Source: [Mycobacterium] stephanolepidis
GTDB taxonomy: Bacteria; Actinomycetota; Actinomycetes; Mycobacteriales; Mycobacteriaceae
Length of the DNA: 64,000 bases
Direction of reading: 5' to 3'
Assembly (NCBI RefSeq): GCF_002356335.1
Contig: NZ_AP018165.1
Coordinates: 3,100,001-3,164,000 of the forward strand
Positions 40,405 through 48,871 of the stretch are shown one piece after another; within the stretch, counting starts at the first letter, position 1; every line of letters begins with the position of its first letter. Both the position numbers and the translations under genes were made by a program. The notes beneath the pieces are model-generated. The model worked only from the letters and a program-made list of their open reading frames with translations, did not search any database and was not told the origin of the DNA.

Positions 40405-42681
40405 CTATTGGGCGACGCTCGTTGGCACGACCCGGCGAACCGAGCCGGGGCTCGCTGTGGTTTCGGTGAGGCCGACGAGAGCTTGCGGCAGCGGCGCCAC
40501 ATGCAGCACCCCCAGGCGCTGAGTGGCACGGGTGAGCGCCACATAGAGCTCGGCCGCACCTCGCGGCCCATCTGCCAGGATCCGTTCCGGCTCCACCACC
40601 AGCACCGCGTCGAACTCCAAGCCCTTGGTCTCGGAGGCGGGCACCGTGCCGGGTACGCCCGGCGGGCCGATCACCACACTCGTGCCCTCCCGAGAGGCTT
40701 CGTCGCGCGTGAATTCCTCTATGGCTTCTGATAATTCGCCCTCAGCGAGATGTCTTGACCAGGGGCGTACGCCGCAGGAGCGGACGGATTCGGGTGGCTG
40801 GACGCCCGGCGCGAACTCGGCCAGCAGCGCCGAGGCGACCGCCATGATCTCGGCCGGGGTGCGGTAGTTCACCGACAACGACCGGTACAGCCAGCGTCCC
40901 GGCACATACGGGGCCAGGATCGCGTCCCACGAGGTGGCACCGGCCACCGATCGACGCTGAGCCAGATCCCCGACCACCGTGAACGAACGGCTTGGACACC
41001 GGCGCATCAAGACTCGCCAGTCCATTTCGGACAGCTCCTGCGCCTCGTCGATCACGATGTGCCCGTACGTCCAGTCCCGGTCTGCCGACGCGCGTTCGAC
41101 CAGGTCGCGGGTGTCACGTTCGGTGAATCGTTCCGCGAGATCCTCGGCACCCAGCAGATCGGTGGCAAAGAGGTGGTCTTCGTCGTCCATCATGTCTTCG
41201 CGGCCGGTCATCAGGTCCAGCACCCCGGCCGCGTACTCGGCCTCGGCCCTGCGCTCCTGCTCAGCCGCCTCCTCCGCGGCCTTGTCACGGCCTACCAGAT
41301 CGACAAGCTCATCGAGCAGCGGCACGTCTGAGACCGTCCACGCGTCACCGACAGCGCGTGCCAGTGCCGGATCCGCACCGGCAGCGCGGAGCCGCTCCGG
41401 TGAGGTGTACAGCTCCGACAAGAGCATCTCCGGTGTCAGCATCGGCCACAGCTCGTCGAGCGCCGCGGCGAATCCCTCGTGATCCCCGAGTTCATCCAGC
41501 AGCTCCGCACGCAGGTGCTCCCAGGCCTTGCGGTCCTCACGCGTGAGCCACCCCTTGCCGATGCGTGGGATCGCCCGCTCGGTGATCGCCCACGTCAGGA
41601 CATCGGTGAAGACGGTCCGCGCCTCGTTGTGCGGGAGCCCGCTCGCACGCGCCTCCTCGATGGCCCACTGCGCGATATCGGCATCGATGCGTGCCGAGAC
41701 ATCGGTGAGCTGGATGCGCAGTGGCTCCACGGGGGTCCGCTGCCGATCCGCGACCGCGGCCGCGAGCACGTCAAGAATCTGCAGCGAGCCCTTGAGCCGC
41801 GCGGCTTCCGCTCCGTCCTCCGCGGTGACCTTCAGACCGGGCAGCAGATCTCCGGCCGTCGTGAACACCACGTTGGTCTCACCCAACGACGGCAGGACCC
41901 GCGAAATATGGCTGAGGAAGGCCGCATTCGGGCCGACGACCAACACACCGTGGCGTTCCATCCGCTTGCGCTGGGTGTATAGCAGGTAGGCGACGCGGTG
42001 CAGCGCCACGACGGTCTTGCCCGTGCCGGGACCGCCCTCGATGACCAGCACACCGGGATGATCGAGCCGGATGATCCGGTCCTGCTCAGCCTGGATGGTC
42101 GCCACGATGTCGCGCATGCCATTGCCGCGCGGTGCGTTGACGGCCGCGAGCAGCGCCGCATCACTCATGCTCCCGCGCTCGCCGTCGCGTTCTTCACCGT
42201 CGGGACGGCCGAGGATTTCATCGGAGAACGCATCGACGTGACGTCCCCGAGTTCGAAATTGGCGCCGACGCCGAGTGTTTTCCGGGTTGGCACCGGTGGC
42301 GATGTAGAAGGCCTGCGCTGCCGGGGCCCGCCAATCGATCAGCAGTGGCTCGTAGTCATTCGTCTCATCCAGAAGACCTATGCGCCCGACGTAGGAGCGC
42401 TCTCCCGAGACGGCATCCAGCCTGCCGAAGCACAGTCCGTCATCGGCGACGTCCAAGCGTTGCGCCTGACTGGCCAGTGCCCGCACCTCGTCGTCGCGCT
42501 CGACCATGGCCGCACCGTTCTGCTGATCGACCGGCGCCCGCAGGGTGCTGCGGTATCGCCCCTTAACGCGCGCGCGTTCAGCGTCGAGCCGCACATAGAG
42601 CCCAGCGATGTACTCCCGCTCGGATTCCAGTTCTTCCTCGTATGTCGTCAACTGGACTTCCCCGTTTCCGTTCTCATTCAT
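40405..42681 (-). CDS. helR: HelR-type HelD helicase-like RNA polymerase protection protein
   Basis: This 758-residue UvrD-like protein has a long N-terminal coiled coil (about 12-50), Walker A GGPGTGKT (216-223), a large inserted domain (about 300-520), Walker B IVIDEAQEL near 545 and C-terminal motifs (ETKGLEFDAVLVVEP, YVALTRATQRLGVLH). This is the HelD family that pries RNA polymerase off DNA. The rifamycin-associated element directly upstream identifies it as the HelR subtype, which in M. abscessus displaces rifamycins from RNA polymerase and gives resistance. It follows pnuC on the same strand but has its own promoter region. Confidence 0.9.
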   Translation of the reverse strand: MNENGNGEVQLTTYEEELESEREYIAGLYVRLDAERARVKGRYRSTLRAPVDQQNGAAMVERDDEVRALASQAQRLDVADDGLCFGRLDAVSGERSYVGRIGLLDETNDYEPLLIDWRAPAAQAFYIATGANPENTRRRRQFRTRGRHVDAFSDEILGRPDGEERDGERGSMSDAALLAAVNAPRGNGMRDIVATIQAEQDRIIRLDHPGVLVIEGGPGTGKTVVALHRVAYLLYTQRKRMERHGVLVVGPNAAFLSHISRVLPSLGETNVVFTTAGDLLPGLKVTAEDGAEAARLKGSLQILDVLAAAVADRQRTPVEPLRIQLTDVSARIDADIAQWAIEEARASGLPHNEARTVFTDVLTWAITERAIPRIGKGWLTREDRKAWEHLRAELLDELGDHEGFAAALDELWPMLTPEMLLSELYTSPERLRAAGADPALARAVGDAWTVSDVPLLDELVDLVGRDKAAEEAAEQERRAEAEYAAGVLDLMTGREDMMDDEDHLFATDLLGAEDLAERFTERDTRDLVERASADRDWTYGHIVIDEAQELSEMDWRVLMRRCPSRSFTVVGDLAQRRSVAGATSWDAILAPYVPGRWLYRSLSVNYRTPAEIMAVASALLAEFAPGVQPPESVRSCGVRPWSRHLAEGELSEAIEEFTRDEASREGTSVVIGPPGVPGTVPASETKGLEFDAVLVVEPERILADGPRGAAELYVALTRATQRLGVLHVAPLPQALVGLTETTASPGSVRRVVPTSVAQ

Positions 42682-42719
42682 GGCATCTGACGTTCGGCCA
42701 GCGATTGTGCGGTATGACC

Positions 42720-42740
42720 GGGGCCTTGCCGCAAGGCCCC
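42720..42740. promoter_or_regulatory. Rifamycin-associated element (RAE) upstream of helR
   Basis: A perfect palindrome has arms GGGGCCTTGC and GCAAGGCCCC around one base. Read on the minus strand it matches the published RAE core (GGGGCTTGCGGCAAGGCCC type) with one extra base. RAEs precede rifamycin-inactivating or -protecting genes in actinomycetes and drive their induction by rifamycins. It lies 39-59 bases upstream of the helR ATG. Confidence 0.88.
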
Positions 42741-42772
42741 CTGTCCGATATATGTTGGAAGGGGCAGGTTGT

Positions 42773-43351
42773 TCATACCGAGTCGACAGTCGTCTCCGTC
42801 CGCAGCTCTTTTCGCCAGCTCCATAGCCCGACGGCGGCCATCACGCTGAGAAACGCGTAAAGACCTGCCGTCAGGTTCAACCCCTTGAACAGATAAACAC
42901 CTACGGAGAACGTGTCGGTGATGATCCAGAGTGCCCAATTCTCGATCCATTTTCGGTTCATCATGAATTGGGAGACGACACTGAGCCCGGTGATCACCGA
43001 ATCAAGCTGAGGGGCATTGGAATCGGTGAACGTGATGAGGAATGCATACAGTCCCGCCACCAGGACGGCAAGGGACAATACCAACGGCAGCCACGCCCAC
43101 CGTGGGGTCCGCCGCACCGCGACACCATGCCGATCGGGGCTTCCCCGCTGCCACAGGTACCAGCCCTGCACGGCCAGCGCAATGAACATGACCTGCAGGG
43201 CCGCATCGGCGTACAGCGTCTGCCGGCTGAAGACCACGATGTAGAACAGCGAGCTGACGATCGCGACCGGGAAGGTCCAAATATTCTGGCGGACAGCGAG
43301 GATCACGAACAGCACGCCGGCCAGGCTGCCGATTAGCTCTGTCCAGTCCAC
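42773..43351 (-). CDS. pnuC: Nicotinamide riboside transporter PnuC
   Basis: This 192-residue membrane protein has seven hydrophobic segments and the family motifs GWYLWQRG and NRKWIENWALWIITD, whose Trp and Asn residues line the nicotinamide riboside site in PnuC structures. It mediates facilitated uptake of the NAD precursor. It starts with GTG at 43351. No NAD-related regulator or kinase is certain nearby; the divergent P-loop protein might phosphorylate a nucleoside, but this is not shown. Confidence 0.9.
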   Translation of the reverse strand: MDWTELIGSLAGVLFVILAVRQNIWTFPVAIVSSLFYIVVFSRQTLYADAALQVMFIALAVQGWYLWQRGSPDRHGVAVRRTPRWAWLPLVLSLAVLVAGLYAFLITFTDSNAPQLDSVITGLSVVSQFMMNRKWIENWALWIITDTFSVGVYLFKGLNLTAGLYAFLSVMAAVGLWSWRKELRTETTVDSV

Positions 43352-43387
43352 CGCAACAGGCTAGCCGAGCGCCGGTAAGCTCGCGCC

Positions 43388-44005
43388 ATGGCGACACCGG
43401 CACCACTGCGAAGCTTCGCGTGGCTGGCCACGATCATCAACGAGAGCGAGCCGCACTGCGGCGACGTGCGTGTGGTGGCCATCGACGGCAGGGGCGCCGC
43501 CGGTAAGAGCACCTTTGCTGCACGACTGCACACCGCACTATCGGCGACAACCCGGTCTGCGGTGCTACTGCACACCGACGACTTCGCGTCCTGGGAGACG
43601 TTCTTCGGGTGGTGGCCGCGGTTCGAGGAGCAGATTCTCGTGCCCTGGGCGCACGGCAATCCGGCGCGCTACCGACGCTACGACTGGACGACCCGGGAGT
43701 TCGGCCCAACGGAGCAGTGCGCGCCGCCGTCGGTGCTGATTCTCGAGGGCGTCGGCTCGGGCCGCTCGGCCGCCGCCCGCTGGTTGAGTTCGCTGATCTG
43801 GGTGCAGACCGACCAACTGACCCGTCGGCGCCGCGCGGAGGTTCGCGATGGCGAGGAGCTCCGCGAGTTCTGGCGACTATGGATTGACGAAGAGGAAGAG
43901 CACTTCCGCCGGGATCCCACCGCGGTACGCGCCGATCTCACCGTCGACGGCGACCCCGCGGCGTCCCCGGACGACCCGGAGCGCGAATTCCTTCTCGGCC
44001 GTTAG
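43388..44005 (+). CDS. P-loop NTPase, uridine-kinase-like
   Basis: This 205-residue protein has Walker A DGRGAAGKSTFAARL near 35-45, an LLHTDDFASWETFFGWWPRF segment as in uridine/panthothenate kinases, and VLILEGVGSGR as Walker B-like strand. It is probably a small-molecule kinase. It lies 36 bases from the divergent pnuC gene, so a nucleoside substrate such as nicotinamide riboside is conceivable but unproven. Confidence 0.75.
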   Translation: MATPAPLRSFAWLATIINESEPHCGDVRVVAIDGRGAAGKSTFAARLHTALSATTRSAVLLHTDDFASWETFFGWWPRFEEQILVPWAHGNPARYRRYDWTTREFGPTEQCAPPSVLILEGVGSGRSAAARWLSSLIWVQTDQLTRRRRAEVRDGEELREFWRLWIDEEEEHFRRDPTAVRADLTVDGDPAASPDDPEREFLLGR

Positions 44006-45387
44006 CGCAGCGGGACCGTCGGCCCGTTCGGGTCAAGTGCGGCACAGCTGTCCTGCCCCACCGTCGTGGAGCATTTCGCCGCCGGGATCGCCGGGCGGTA
44101 ACCGGCCGCGGTGCCCGACTCCCGGGTGATCTGGGTATAGGTCTGGACGGCATCGGTGGGCACCCGTTTCAGTGCCGGATCACCCAGCGCGTCGACGGTA
44201 TACAGGCCGAAACGTGGCCGGTAGCTTCCCCATTCGTAGTTGTCGACCAACGACCAGTAGTTGTACCCAATGATCGGGATGCCGTCGGCCTTGGCCCGCT
44301 GCAGCCAGAAAACGGTGTCGTTGAGGTACTGCGATCGGGTCACGCCGTCAGAGCGCGGCTTTCCGTTGTCGGTGACCATGCCGTTCTCGACGATATAGAT
44401 CGGCAGCCCGGGGTATCGCTGCGCGTAATGCCGCGACACGTAGTAGATGTCCTCCGGCTGCAATGTGATGTTCCAGCGTGCGGCCATGCTCTGCGCCGAG
44501 GCAGGATTGTCCAACGCGGTGCCGGTGTAATAGTCGAAGCCCAGGTAATCCAGGCTGCCGGTGACCCGGTCGAAGAACGAGCCCTCGAGACCCTTCACTC
44601 CGAAACCTGCGAACTGCGCCAACACATCCGGGGGGATGTAGGCCTCGTTGGTCGTCACTTTGGCTTTGGGGTCGGCGTCGTGCGCGGCGCGATACACCGC
44701 GCGGTGAGCCTGCGCGACACGGTCCAGGAATCCTTCGAACTGATCGGGTTTGATCGCGCCGGTGCGCACCTCCATCGCCCCGAAGGCCAGCGGCTCGTTG
44801 ATACTGACCCACAACACCCCTTGCCCGGCATAGCGTTTGGTGATTGCCTTGGCGAAGTCTTCGAATGCCGCGATGTTGTTCATGAAGCCGCCGCTGTCGG
44901 CGACCCAGCCCGGGTACACCCAGTGCATGAGTGTGATCATCGGAGTCATGCCGTTCTCACGCAACGTGGAAACGATCGAGTCGTAGTACGCAAGTTCCTT
45001 CTCGTCCCACTTGCCCGGCTCGGGCATTACCCGCGACCACTCCAGCCCAAATCGAAATGTATTGACGCCCATTGCATGTGCGTTGGCGATGTCCTCTGCA
45101 TACCGGTGCCGGAAGTCGTCGGCCTGTCGGTACGGGTCAACCGGGCCGTCCGCCAGCAGGTTGGAACCGTCGGACGGCACTGGCCGACCCGCGGTGCGGT
45201 CGACGTAGCGGCGCCAATTGCTATCCGGGGCACTGCCCTCCACCTGGTAGCCCGCGGTGGCGGTGCCCCAGTAGAAGCCGCGGTCCCACGTGGAGTCATC
45301 CTGCGTAACCGGCTGCGGAGAGGCGCAGGCGGTCAACCCCAGTGCGAACACGACTGCCGATGCCATGACGGCACTCGTCCACTTCAT
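44002..45387 (-). CDS. Secreted GH1 beta-glucosidase-like lipoprotein
   Basis: This 461-residue protein has a signal peptide with lipobox ALGLTAC and a complete GH1 barrel: FYWGTATAGYQVEGS, FRFGLEWSRVMPEPG, acid/base Glu in SINEPLAFG near 197, nucleophile Glu in IYIVENGMV near 334, and NYWSLVDNYEW. Both catalytic residues are present. Most mycobacteria have few secreted GH1 enzymes. The ATG at 45387 is used; a GTG at 45402 would fall inside the palindrome described next. The adjacent tetR probably controls it. The substrate (a beta-glucoside) is inferred from family. Confidence 0.88.
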   Translation of the reverse strand: MKWTSAVMASAVVFALGLTACASPQPVTQDDSTWDRGFYWGTATAGYQVEGSAPDSNWRRYVDRTAGRPVPSDGSNLLADGPVDPYRQADDFRHRYAEDIANAHAMGVNTFRFGLEWSRVMPEPGKWDEKELAYYDSIVSTLRENGMTPMITLMHWVYPGWVADSGGFMNNIAAFEDFAKAITKRYAGQGVLWVSINEPLAFGAMEVRTGAIKPDQFEGFLDRVAQAHRAVYRAAHDADPKAKVTTNEAYIPPDVLAQFAGFGVKGLEGSFFDRVTGSLDYLGFDYYTGTALDNPASAQSMAARWNITLQPEDIYYVSRHYAQRYPGLPIYIVENGMVTDNGKPRSDGVTRSQYLNDTVFWLQRAKADGIPIIGYNYWSLVDNYEWGSYRPRFGLYTVDALGDPALKRVPTDAVQTYTQITRESGTAAGYRPAIPAAKCSTTVGQDSCAALDPNGPTVPLR

Positions 45388-45390
45388 ATC

Positions 45391-45413
45391 AAAACCATAC
45401 ACCGTATGGTTTT
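45391..45413. promoter_or_regulatory. TetR operator candidate before the GH1 gene
   Basis: Perfect 10-base arms AAAACCATAC and GTATGGTTTT flank a 3-base centre. The site overlaps the end of the tetR stop codon and ends four bases before the GH1 ATG. A repressor bound here would block the promoter or the ribosome-binding region of the GH1 gene. The adjacent TetR is the likely ligand. Confidence 0.65.
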
Positions 45414-46005
45414 AGCTGAGCAGCTGCTCCCATACCCTGCGCATGTGCCGACCCATATCAATCGAGGGGTCAGACATCCATTGGATCTGAATACCGTCGG
45501 CGGCGGCGATCAATGCGGTGGCGACGAAATCGGCATCTACGTGCGCAGGCACCGTGCCACCGGCCTGGCGGCCGCGCACGTACTCGGCGATGTGTGCCCG
45601 CATCCGCTCATATCGGTCGCGAAGGTACGCCCCTGCAGGGTGCCCCGGGTCAACAGCTGCTGCGGCGGCCAACGACAAATACACCGTCCCCGAGCCGGGT
45701 TTACTCGCCTTGTCCAGCATCGCCTGCGCCAGCACCTCACCGGGATCGACCTCTGACATCGAGTTCTGATATCGCTCTTCGAAGGTGGCGTCGGCGCCGC
45801 GCTGAATCTCGGTGAGAATCACGTCCCTGGTCGGGAAGTAGTGCATGAGTCCGGCCAAACTGATGTTGGCCTCCTTGGCAATGCCGCGCATCGAAGCTCC
45901 CGCTTCTCCGTCGCGCTCCAACACCGTCAACGCGGCGCTGAGGATCTCCCGGCGCTTGGCCTCCCCTTTGGGATACCGCTTTGCATCAGGCCCAACAGCT
46001 GGCAT
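45412..46005 (-). CDS. TetR family regulator
   Basis: This 197-residue protein has an N-terminal helix-turn-helix (ILSAALTVLERDGEAGASMR, then NISLAGLMHYFPTRDVILTEI) and a C-terminal helical ligand domain. It lies 24 bases upstream of the GH1 gene, same strand, with a strong palindrome between. A repressor responding to a sugar or glucoside is inferred. Confidence 0.88.
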   Translation of the reverse strand: MPAVGPDAKRYPKGEAKRREILSAALTVLERDGEAGASMRGIAKEANISLAGLMHYFPTRDVILTEIQRGADATFEERYQNSMSEVDPGEVLAQAMLDKASKPGSGTVYLSLAAAAAVDPGHPAGAYLRDRYERMRAHIAEYVRGRQAGGTVPAHVDADFVATALIAAADGIQIQWMSDPSIDMGRHMRRVWEQLLS

Positions 46006-46084
46006 TGCCCGAGGCTAGCGCAACCTCTCCCCGGCATCACCGCACGCAGAGTGGTCGCACTGACACGCGCGCATGGACAACGGC

Positions 46085-47302
46085 CTACCGAGAGTTCGAC
46101 CGGACCACGAAACTCACCGCGGTAGCGGTGCTGCCACCGATGTTCAGGGTGCCGAAACAGTCCGCGCCCTCAACCTGGTAATCACCGGCGGTTCCACTGA
46201 CCTGCTTGGCGGCGTCCACCAACATCCTGACCCCGCTCGCACCCACCGGATGCCCGGATCCGATCAATCCACCGCTCGGGTTGATCGGAAGCCTGCCACC
46301 CATCTCGATGTCCCCGTTCTCGATGGCTTTCCACGACTCCCCCGGCCCCGTCAGGCCGATGTGGTCGATGGCCAGGTACTCACTCGGCGTGAAACAGTCA
46401 TGTACTTCGAATCCGCTCACAGCGTCGAGTGTCACCGCCGCGCGGTGGAACGCGTCCGCGACGGCGTCCCGCACATGAGGAAACACGTACGGAGACTGCG
46501 CATCGCGATCGAGCTTCTGCTGTAGTCCCAACCCCACCGTGCGGTGACCCCAGCCCTCGATACGCCCGAGTGGCCGGGCTCCGGGATGCCTGCGCATGTA
46601 ATCGTCGGTCACGAGCACCAGACCGGCTCCGCCGTCGGTCAACTGACTACAGTCGAACCGTCGGATGCGACCCTCGATCACTGGATTGGCAACATCGTCA
46701 ACACCTTCCACATCGGGCACCGACCAGGTACGGGTCTGCGCGTTCGGATTTCGCCGGGCGTTCCCGAAGTTGGTGGCCGCGATGGCCCGCAGGTGGGCCG
46801 CGTCGATTCCATACCGTCGGTCGTACTCCTCGGCGACTCGTGAAAACACATGGGGCCACATGTAGGTGATCGCGTCGTCCTCGTGCCCGGTCCAGGCAGC
46901 GGCAGCAAGGTAGGCGGCACCGACCTCACCGGTCACCGTCTTCTCCAGCTCAAGTCCCAACACCAGTGCCGAGTCATAAAATCCGGCGCGCAGGTCCGCG
47001 ATCGCGGCAAGAGCCGCGACACTGCCGGAGGCGCAGGCCGCTTCATGTCTGGCGGCCGGAACACCCCACAACTCCTCATGCACCGTCGCCGGCATCGCAC
47101 CCAGATGCCCTTGAGCCGAGAACATTTCACCGAACGCGTTGCCGACGTGCACCACGCCGATATCACTCCCGGCCAGACCTGCCGAGGTCAGTGTGCCATC
47201 GACCACCTCGCGGGTCAGGTCAGCGAAATCGCGCCCCTCGCGCAGGAGATTGCGTCCGAAGTCGCTCTGGTACGCACCCAGGATCCACATGCCGTGAGAC
47301 AT
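46085..47302 (-). CDS. Thiolase-like acetyl-CoA acetyltransferase (SCP2-type)
   Basis: This 405-residue enzyme has the active Cys in HEAACASGSVAALAA, His in NPSGGLIGSGHPVGASGVR, and a final Cys in DCFGTLNIGGS. These are the SCP2-thiolase/lipid-transfer type motifs. It probably cleaves or forms beta-ketoacyl-CoA in fatty acid or isoprenoid breakdown. It is divergent from a carotenoid oxygenase across a 75-base gap with a strong palindrome, so the two may act together on an isoprenoid compound. Confidence 0.85.
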   Translation of the reverse strand: MSHGMWILGAYQSDFGRNLLREGRDFADLTREVVDGTLTSAGLAGSDIGVVHVGNAFGEMFSAQGHLGAMPATVHEELWGVPAARHEAACASGSVAALAAIADLRAGFYDSALVLGLELEKTVTGEVGAAYLAAAAWTGHEDDAITYMWPHVFSRVAEEYDRRYGIDAAHLRAIAATNFGNARRNPNAQTRTWSVPDVEGVDDVANPVIEGRIRRFDCSQLTDGGAGLVLVTDDYMRRHPGARPLGRIEGWGHRTVGLGLQQKLDRDAQSPYVFPHVRDAVADAFHRAAVTLDAVSGFEVHDCFTPSEYLAIDHIGLTGPGESWKAIENGDIEMGGRLPINPSGGLIGSGHPVGASGVRMLVDAAKQVSGTAGDYQVEGADCFGTLNIGGSTATAVSFVVRSNSR

Positions 47303-47317
47303 TCACTCATGATTCAA

Positions 47318-47338
47318 TTGACAGAGTCACTCTGTCAA
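47318..47338. promoter_or_regulatory. Palindromic operator between thiolase and carotenoid oxygenase
   Basis: Perfect 9-base arms TTGACAGAG and CTCTGTCAA are separated by TCA. The site lies 16 bases from the thiolase start and 40 from the oxygenase start, so it can control both. The duplicated HxlR regulator downstream of the oxygenase is the nearest candidate ligand; a TetR elsewhere is possible. Confidence 0.6.
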
Positions 47339-47377
47339 GCATAGCTTGGCCGCATACGGCGAATCACGGGAGACACC

Positions 47378-48871
47378 ATGGCCACCAAGCTGTTCAACAC
47401 CTGGAACTCGACGCTTCCGGCCGACGACGACCATCCTTACCGGACCGGCCCATGGCAGCCACAGCTGCGCGAGTGGGACGCATCCCACCTCACGGTCGTC
47501 GAGGGTGAGGTCCCCGCCGACCTCGACGGCATGTACCTGCGCAACACCGAGAACCCCCTGCACCCGGCGGCAACCAACTACCACCCGTTCGACGGGGACG
47601 GCATGCTGCACATCGTCGAGTTCGAGAACGGCAAGGCCTCCTACCGCAACCGGTTTGTGCGCACCGATGGATTCGCCGCCGAGAACGCCGCCGGTGGCCC
47701 ACTGTGGGCTGGGTTCATCGAAATGCCCACCGTCGCAAAACGAGACGACGGATGGGGCGCGCGCCGGCGGATGAAGGACGCCTCCAGCACCGATGTGGTC
47801 GTGCACCGTGGCCTCGCCTTGACCAGCTTCTACATGTGCGGCGACCTGTACCAGGTCGACCCCTACACTGCCGAGACCGTCGGCAAGGAAACCTGGCATG
47901 ACAAGTTTCCCACCGAATGGGGAGTTTCAGCACACCCGAAAACCGATCCGATCACCGGCGAGATGTTGTTCTTCAGCTACAGCAAGGAGGAGCCGCACCT
48001 GCGTTACGGCGTGGTGGACAAGGACGCCAATTTGGTGCACCAGATCGATGTTCCGCTCCCCGGCCCGCGTCTCCCGCACGATATGGCCTACACGGAAAAC
48101 TACGTGATACTCAACGATTTTCCTTTGTTCTGGGAACCGTCACTCATGAAGCACGGGGTGCACGCGCCGGTGTTCCATCCCGATCTTCCCTCACGATTCG
48201 CTGTAGTCCCCCGCCGTGGCGACTCGTCGCAAGTCCGCTGGTTCGAGGCCGCACCAACCTACGCACTGCACTTCGTCAACGCCTACGAGGACGGAGACGA
48301 AATCGTGCTCGACGGGTTCTTCCAGAACGACCCCACCCCGTCAACAGAGGGTACGAACTCGTTACAGGAGGCGGCGTTTCGCTATCTGGCGCTGGATGGC
48401 TTCAAATCCACGCTGCACCGCTGGCGGTTCAATCTGGTCACGGGCGCCACCACCGAGGAGCGGCTCAGCGACAACTACACCGAATTCGGCATGATGAATC
48501 GCAATTTTGAGACACGGCCCTATCGCTACACCTACGCGGCAACCGGCAAGCCGGGCTGGTTTCTGTTCGACGGACTGGTACGCCACGACCTCCACACTGG
48601 ATCGGAGGAGCGAATCTCGTTCGGCGATGGAGTCTTCGGCAGCGAAACGGCGATGGCTCCACGTCCCGGTAGCACATCCGAGGACGACGGCTACCTGGTT
48701 ACGCTTACCACCGATATGAACACCGATTCCTCTTACTGCCTGGTGTTCGAGGCCTCCCGTATGACCGAAGGCCCGGTATGCAAACTGCAGCTTCCCGAAA
48801 GAATCTGCAGCGGTACTCATTCCACATGGGTGCCGGGAGCCGAGCTGCGTCAGGCCCGGGGCCTGCGTTGA
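47378..48871 (+). CDS. Carotenoid oxygenase (RPE65/CCD family)
   Basis: This 497-residue enzyme has the four iron-binding His residues of the family in VSAHPKTDP (near 185), LPHDMAYT (near 234), YALHFVNAYEDG (near 297) and GTHSTWVPG (near 480), with conserved Glu/Asp-rich segments around them. The family cleaves a double bond in carotenoids, stilbenes or lignin-derived compounds. The substrate is not determined by sequence. It is followed directly by the HxlR regulator with TTGA overlap. Confidence 0.9.
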   Translation: MATKLFNTWNSTLPADDDHPYRTGPWQPQLREWDASHLTVVEGEVPADLDGMYLRNTENPLHPAATNYHPFDGDGMLHIVEFENGKASYRNRFVRTDGFAAENAAGGPLWAGFIEMPTVAKRDDGWGARRRMKDASSTDVVVHRGLALTSFYMCGDLYQVDPYTAETVGKETWHDKFPTEWGVSAHPKTDPITGEMLFFSYSKEEPHLRYGVVDKDANLVHQIDVPLPGPRLPHDMAYTENYVILNDFPLFWEPSLMKHGVHAPVFHPDLPSRFAVVPRRGDSSQVRWFEAAPTYALHFVNAYEDGDEIVLDGFFQNDPTPSTEGTNSLQEAAFRYLALDGFKSTLHRWRFNLVTGATTEERLSDNYTEFGMMNRNFETRPYRYTYAATGKPGWFLFDGLVRHDLHTGSEERISFGDGVFGSETAMAPRPGSTSEDDGYLVTLTTDMNTDSSYCLVFEASRMTEGPVCKLQLPERICSGTHSTWVPGAELRQARGLR

